Assembly (NCBI RefSeq): GCF_024198175.1
Contig: NZ_JAJVKV010000005.1
Location: 496,001-560,000, forward strand
Reading direction: 5' to 3'
Origin: Pyxidicoccus xibeiensis
Lineage (GTDB): Bacteria > Myxococcota > Myxococcia > Myxococcales > Myxococcaceae
DNA length: 64,000 nt
The translations under genes and the position numbers were made by a program. How positions within the stretch are numbered: position 1 is the first letter of the stretch; every line of letters begins with the position of its first letter. The notes beneath the pieces were generated by a model. The model did not search any database, was not told the origin of the DNA, and saw nothing but the letters and a program-made list of their open reading frames with translations. Below, one piece after another: positions 62,338 through 64,000 of this stretch.

Positions 62338-63426
62338 TCAATACTCCTGGAAGTAGCGCTGGAGCTGCGCCGGGTCCTTCGTCCGGGTGAGCGCCAGCTG
62401 GAGGAGCACGCGGGACTTGGCGGGGTTGAGCTCACCGGAGGCGACGAAGCCCAGCTTGTCGTCGTCCACCTCGCTGTTGCGCAGCACGAGCCCGCTCATG
62501 AGGCGCGTACTGCGGACCACGGCCACGCCCTGCTTGACGGCCCTGGCCAGGACCTCCAGTGCCTGCTGGCTCATGTTCCCATTGCCCACGCCCGCGATGA
62601 CGAGCCCCCGCGCGCCGCTCTTCACCGCGGCCTCCAGCAGGTCCGCGCTCATGTTGGCGTGTGCGTAGAGGATGTCGACGCGGGGGAGCTTCTCCACCTT
62701 CTCGAGGGAGAGCTCGCTGCGGTGGGTGTGCTTCGTGTCCACCGGCTCGAACCACGTCACCTTGCCGGTGTGCACGAGCCCGGCGGCGCCGCGGTTGGGG
62801 CTCTCGAAGCTCTTCACGTTGGTGGTGTTCGTCTTGATGACGTTGCGGGCGGCGTGGACTTCGTCGTTCATGACCACCAGCACGCCCCGGCCCCGCGCGC
62901 CGGGGTGGGTGGCGACCGCGACGGCGTTGTACAGATTGGCGGGCCCGTCGGCGCCGAGGGCGGTGGCCGGGCGCATGGCTCCGACGAGGACCACGGGCTT
63001 GTCGCTGCGAATCACGAGGTTGAGGAAGTACGCCGTCTCCTCCATCGTGTCCGTGCCGTGCGTGACGACGATGCCGTCCACGTCCGGGGTCGCGAGCAGC
63101 GCGTTGATGCGCCGGGCCAGCTTCAGCCACACGGCGTCGTTCATGTCCTGGCTGCCGATGTTGGCCACCTGCTCGCCGCCGAGACTCGCCAGCTGCTTCA
63201 GGCTCGGCACGGCGGCGATGAGCTGCTCCACGTCGAGGGCGCCCGCCTTGTAGGCGGAGTCCTCCTGGCGCGTCTGGGCTCCGGCGATGGTGCCCCCGGT
63301 GGCGAGGATGCGAATCCGCGCCTTGCCCTCACTGGCCTTCTCCGCGGCTGCCGCGTGGGATGCGCTCAACAGCAGCCACCCCAGCAGGGCGAGGCGAAGG
63401 CCAACGGCAGTGGGGTGGCGGTGCAT
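62338..63426 (-). CDS. Periplasmic type II L-asparaginase
   Basis: Encodes 362 aa. The signal peptide is ALLGWLLLSASHAAAA. Catalytic motifs: RILATGGTIAGAQ (nucleophile Thr) and GIVVTHGTDTMEETAYF (second Thr with Asp). GAMRPATALGADGPANLYNA and SFESPNRGAAGLVHTGK are conserved in periplasmic AnsB-type enzymes. It hydrolyses Asn to Asp plus ammonia. Position next to an Asp-activating NRPS may be chance or a link. GGGAGG precedes ATG 63426. 203 bp separate its stop from the CmlA start. Confidence 0.92.
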   Translation of the reverse strand: MHRHPTAVGLRLALLGWLLLSASHAAAAEKASEGKARIRILATGGTIAGAQTRQEDSAYKAGALDVEQLIAAVPSLKQLASLGGEQVANIGSQDMNDAVWLKLARRINALLATPDVDGIVVTHGTDTMEETAYFLNLVIRSDKPVVLVGAMRPATALGADGPANLYNAVAVATHPGARGRGVLVVMNDEVHAARNVIKTNTTNVKSFESPNRGAAGLVHTGKVTWFEPVDTKHTHRSELSLEKVEKLPRVDILYAHANMSADLLEAAVKSGARGLVIAGVGNGNMSQQALEVLARAVKQGVAVVRSTRLMSGLVLRNSEVDDDKLGFVASGELNPAKSRVLLQLALTRTKDPAQLQRYFQEY

Positions 63427-63534
63427 GGTGCTCCTCCCGGCCCGTCCGCTCGAGCCGGAAGGGGGCCGCTCCCCGGGGGTGTAGATCAGTTCTTCGAGAA
63501 CCGCACGTGGAGCGAGCCGATGCGCTACGCCACG

Positions 63535-64000
63535 TCAGCCGACCTGGGCCAGGACGTAGCTGAACTCGCCTTGAGAGCCGAGCGCGGCCCAGAAGTTGTT
63601 GAAGCGGCCCTGGTCCATCGTCTGGCAGCCGGCGGAGTACGTGTCGGTCGTTCCGCCGCGATGGAAGTAGTAGCCCTGTCCGCCCCAGTCGCCGCTGAAC
63701 ACGTCGTCCTTCGAGTCGATCCGGTGATTGCGGTTGGTGTCGCGCTGCACGGTCGGGTTCCCGAAGCGCAGGTCCGGCGCGAGGATGTTGCCACCGAAGT
63801 TGCCGTTGAAGCTCTTCCGGTAGTGGTAGGTCTTGTTGCCGACGAGGCGGCCGACCGGCTTGGTGCTCTGGCTCGGGTCATCGGCCCAGCGGCGGTTGGG
63901 CTCGGTGTTGGCCTTGAACTCCTCGACGTGCGGCTTGCCGCTGCTGTCCTTCCACATGACGACGAGCCGATCGTCGTAGGTGCCGCCCGAGCGTTGAGCG
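63535..64000 (-). CDS. Putative L,D-transpeptidase-like protein with EF-hand-like loop (partial)
   Basis: 155 codons of a gene whose start lies beyond the window. Near the C-terminus YYFHRGGTTDTYSAGCQTM has the H...SxGC arrangement of YkuD-type transpeptidase-like proteins. A loop RDTNRNHRIDSKDD (about 40 residues before) has the spacing of a calcium-binding EF-hand/dockerin. The fold assignment is tentative. Confidence 0.5.
   Translation of the reverse strand, partial: AQRSGGTYDDRLVVMWKDSSGKPHVEEFKANTEPNRRWADDPSQSTKPVGRLVGNKTYHYRKSFNGNFGGNILAPDLRFGNPTVQRDTNRNHRIDSKDDVFSGDWGGQGYYFHRGGTTDTYSAGCQTMDQGRFNNFWAALGSQGEFSYVLAQVG

Overview
The window looks like chromosome of a fruiting myxobacterium (Myxococcaceae/Archangiaceae type). 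It is very GC-rich with strongly G/C-ending codons. It carries many lipoproteins and very large secreted proteins, an ECF sigma/anti-sigma/caspase operon and a large NRPS. No rRNA, tRNA or CRISPR array was seen. The genus cannot be fixed from this sequence alone.

Region 1 (1-12.8 kb): a truncated MacB/FtsX-type permease on the minus strand; a GAD/DUF1851-type protein related to toxin-immunity proteins; an AlkD-like DNA alkylation repair protein; then a tight operon at 3.3-9.0 kb. The operon encodes a discoidin + beta-helix lipoprotein, an ECF sigma factor, a zinc-motif anti-sigma protein with a DUF4384-like domain, a C14 caspase-like protease and a second beta-helix lipoprotein. The middle genes overlap by ATGA, which argues for co-translation. 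Two proteins of unknown role follow, one with an HExxH motif.

Region 2 (13-28.5 kb): a patchwork of small stress and detoxification genes (VOC, GST, AraC, TetR, tandem F420-reductase-like proteins) plus a 5'-nucleotidase lipoprotein, a METTL25-like methyltransferase, a SUKH protein and a sulfatase. Debris lies between them. A metallophosphoesterase lipoprotein is broken by a frameshift and by a 111-bp copy of the methyltransferase 5' end. There is an internally deleted second VOC copy, a 40-bp piece of an F420-reductase-like gene, and fused aldo/keto-reductase and PhzF remnants. Three clear operator/promoter arrangements are visible in and just beyond this region (15.18, 26.84 and 38.56 kb).

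Region 3 (29-48.9 kb): a three-gene secreted module (a propeller/CARDB/TSP3 giant, a PKD-type giant with a C-terminal HEIGH metalloprotease motif, and a small exported protein); a Rieske oxygenase with its likely TetR repressor; a MalT-type LuxR regulator; several lipoproteins; then a run of small unknown genes and gene remnants leading up to the NRPS.

Region 4 (48.9-63.4 kb): a three-module NRPS (C-A-T, C-A-T, C-A-T-TE). Specificity codes read by eye give Ser, then an aromatic residue (Phe/Tyr-like), then Asp. Downstream on the opposite strand are a nucleotidyltransferase-fold protein, a diiron beta-hydroxylase of the CmlA family and a periplasmic type II L-asparaginase. Every remembered CmlA metal ligand is present at a constant offset of three residues. 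CmlA hydroxylates an aromatic aminoacyl group on an NRPS carrier, so the predicted scaffold is Ser-(beta-hydroxy-aromatic)-Asp. I do not recognise this as a known product. The window ends inside a gene for a transpeptidase-like protein with an EF-hand-like loop.
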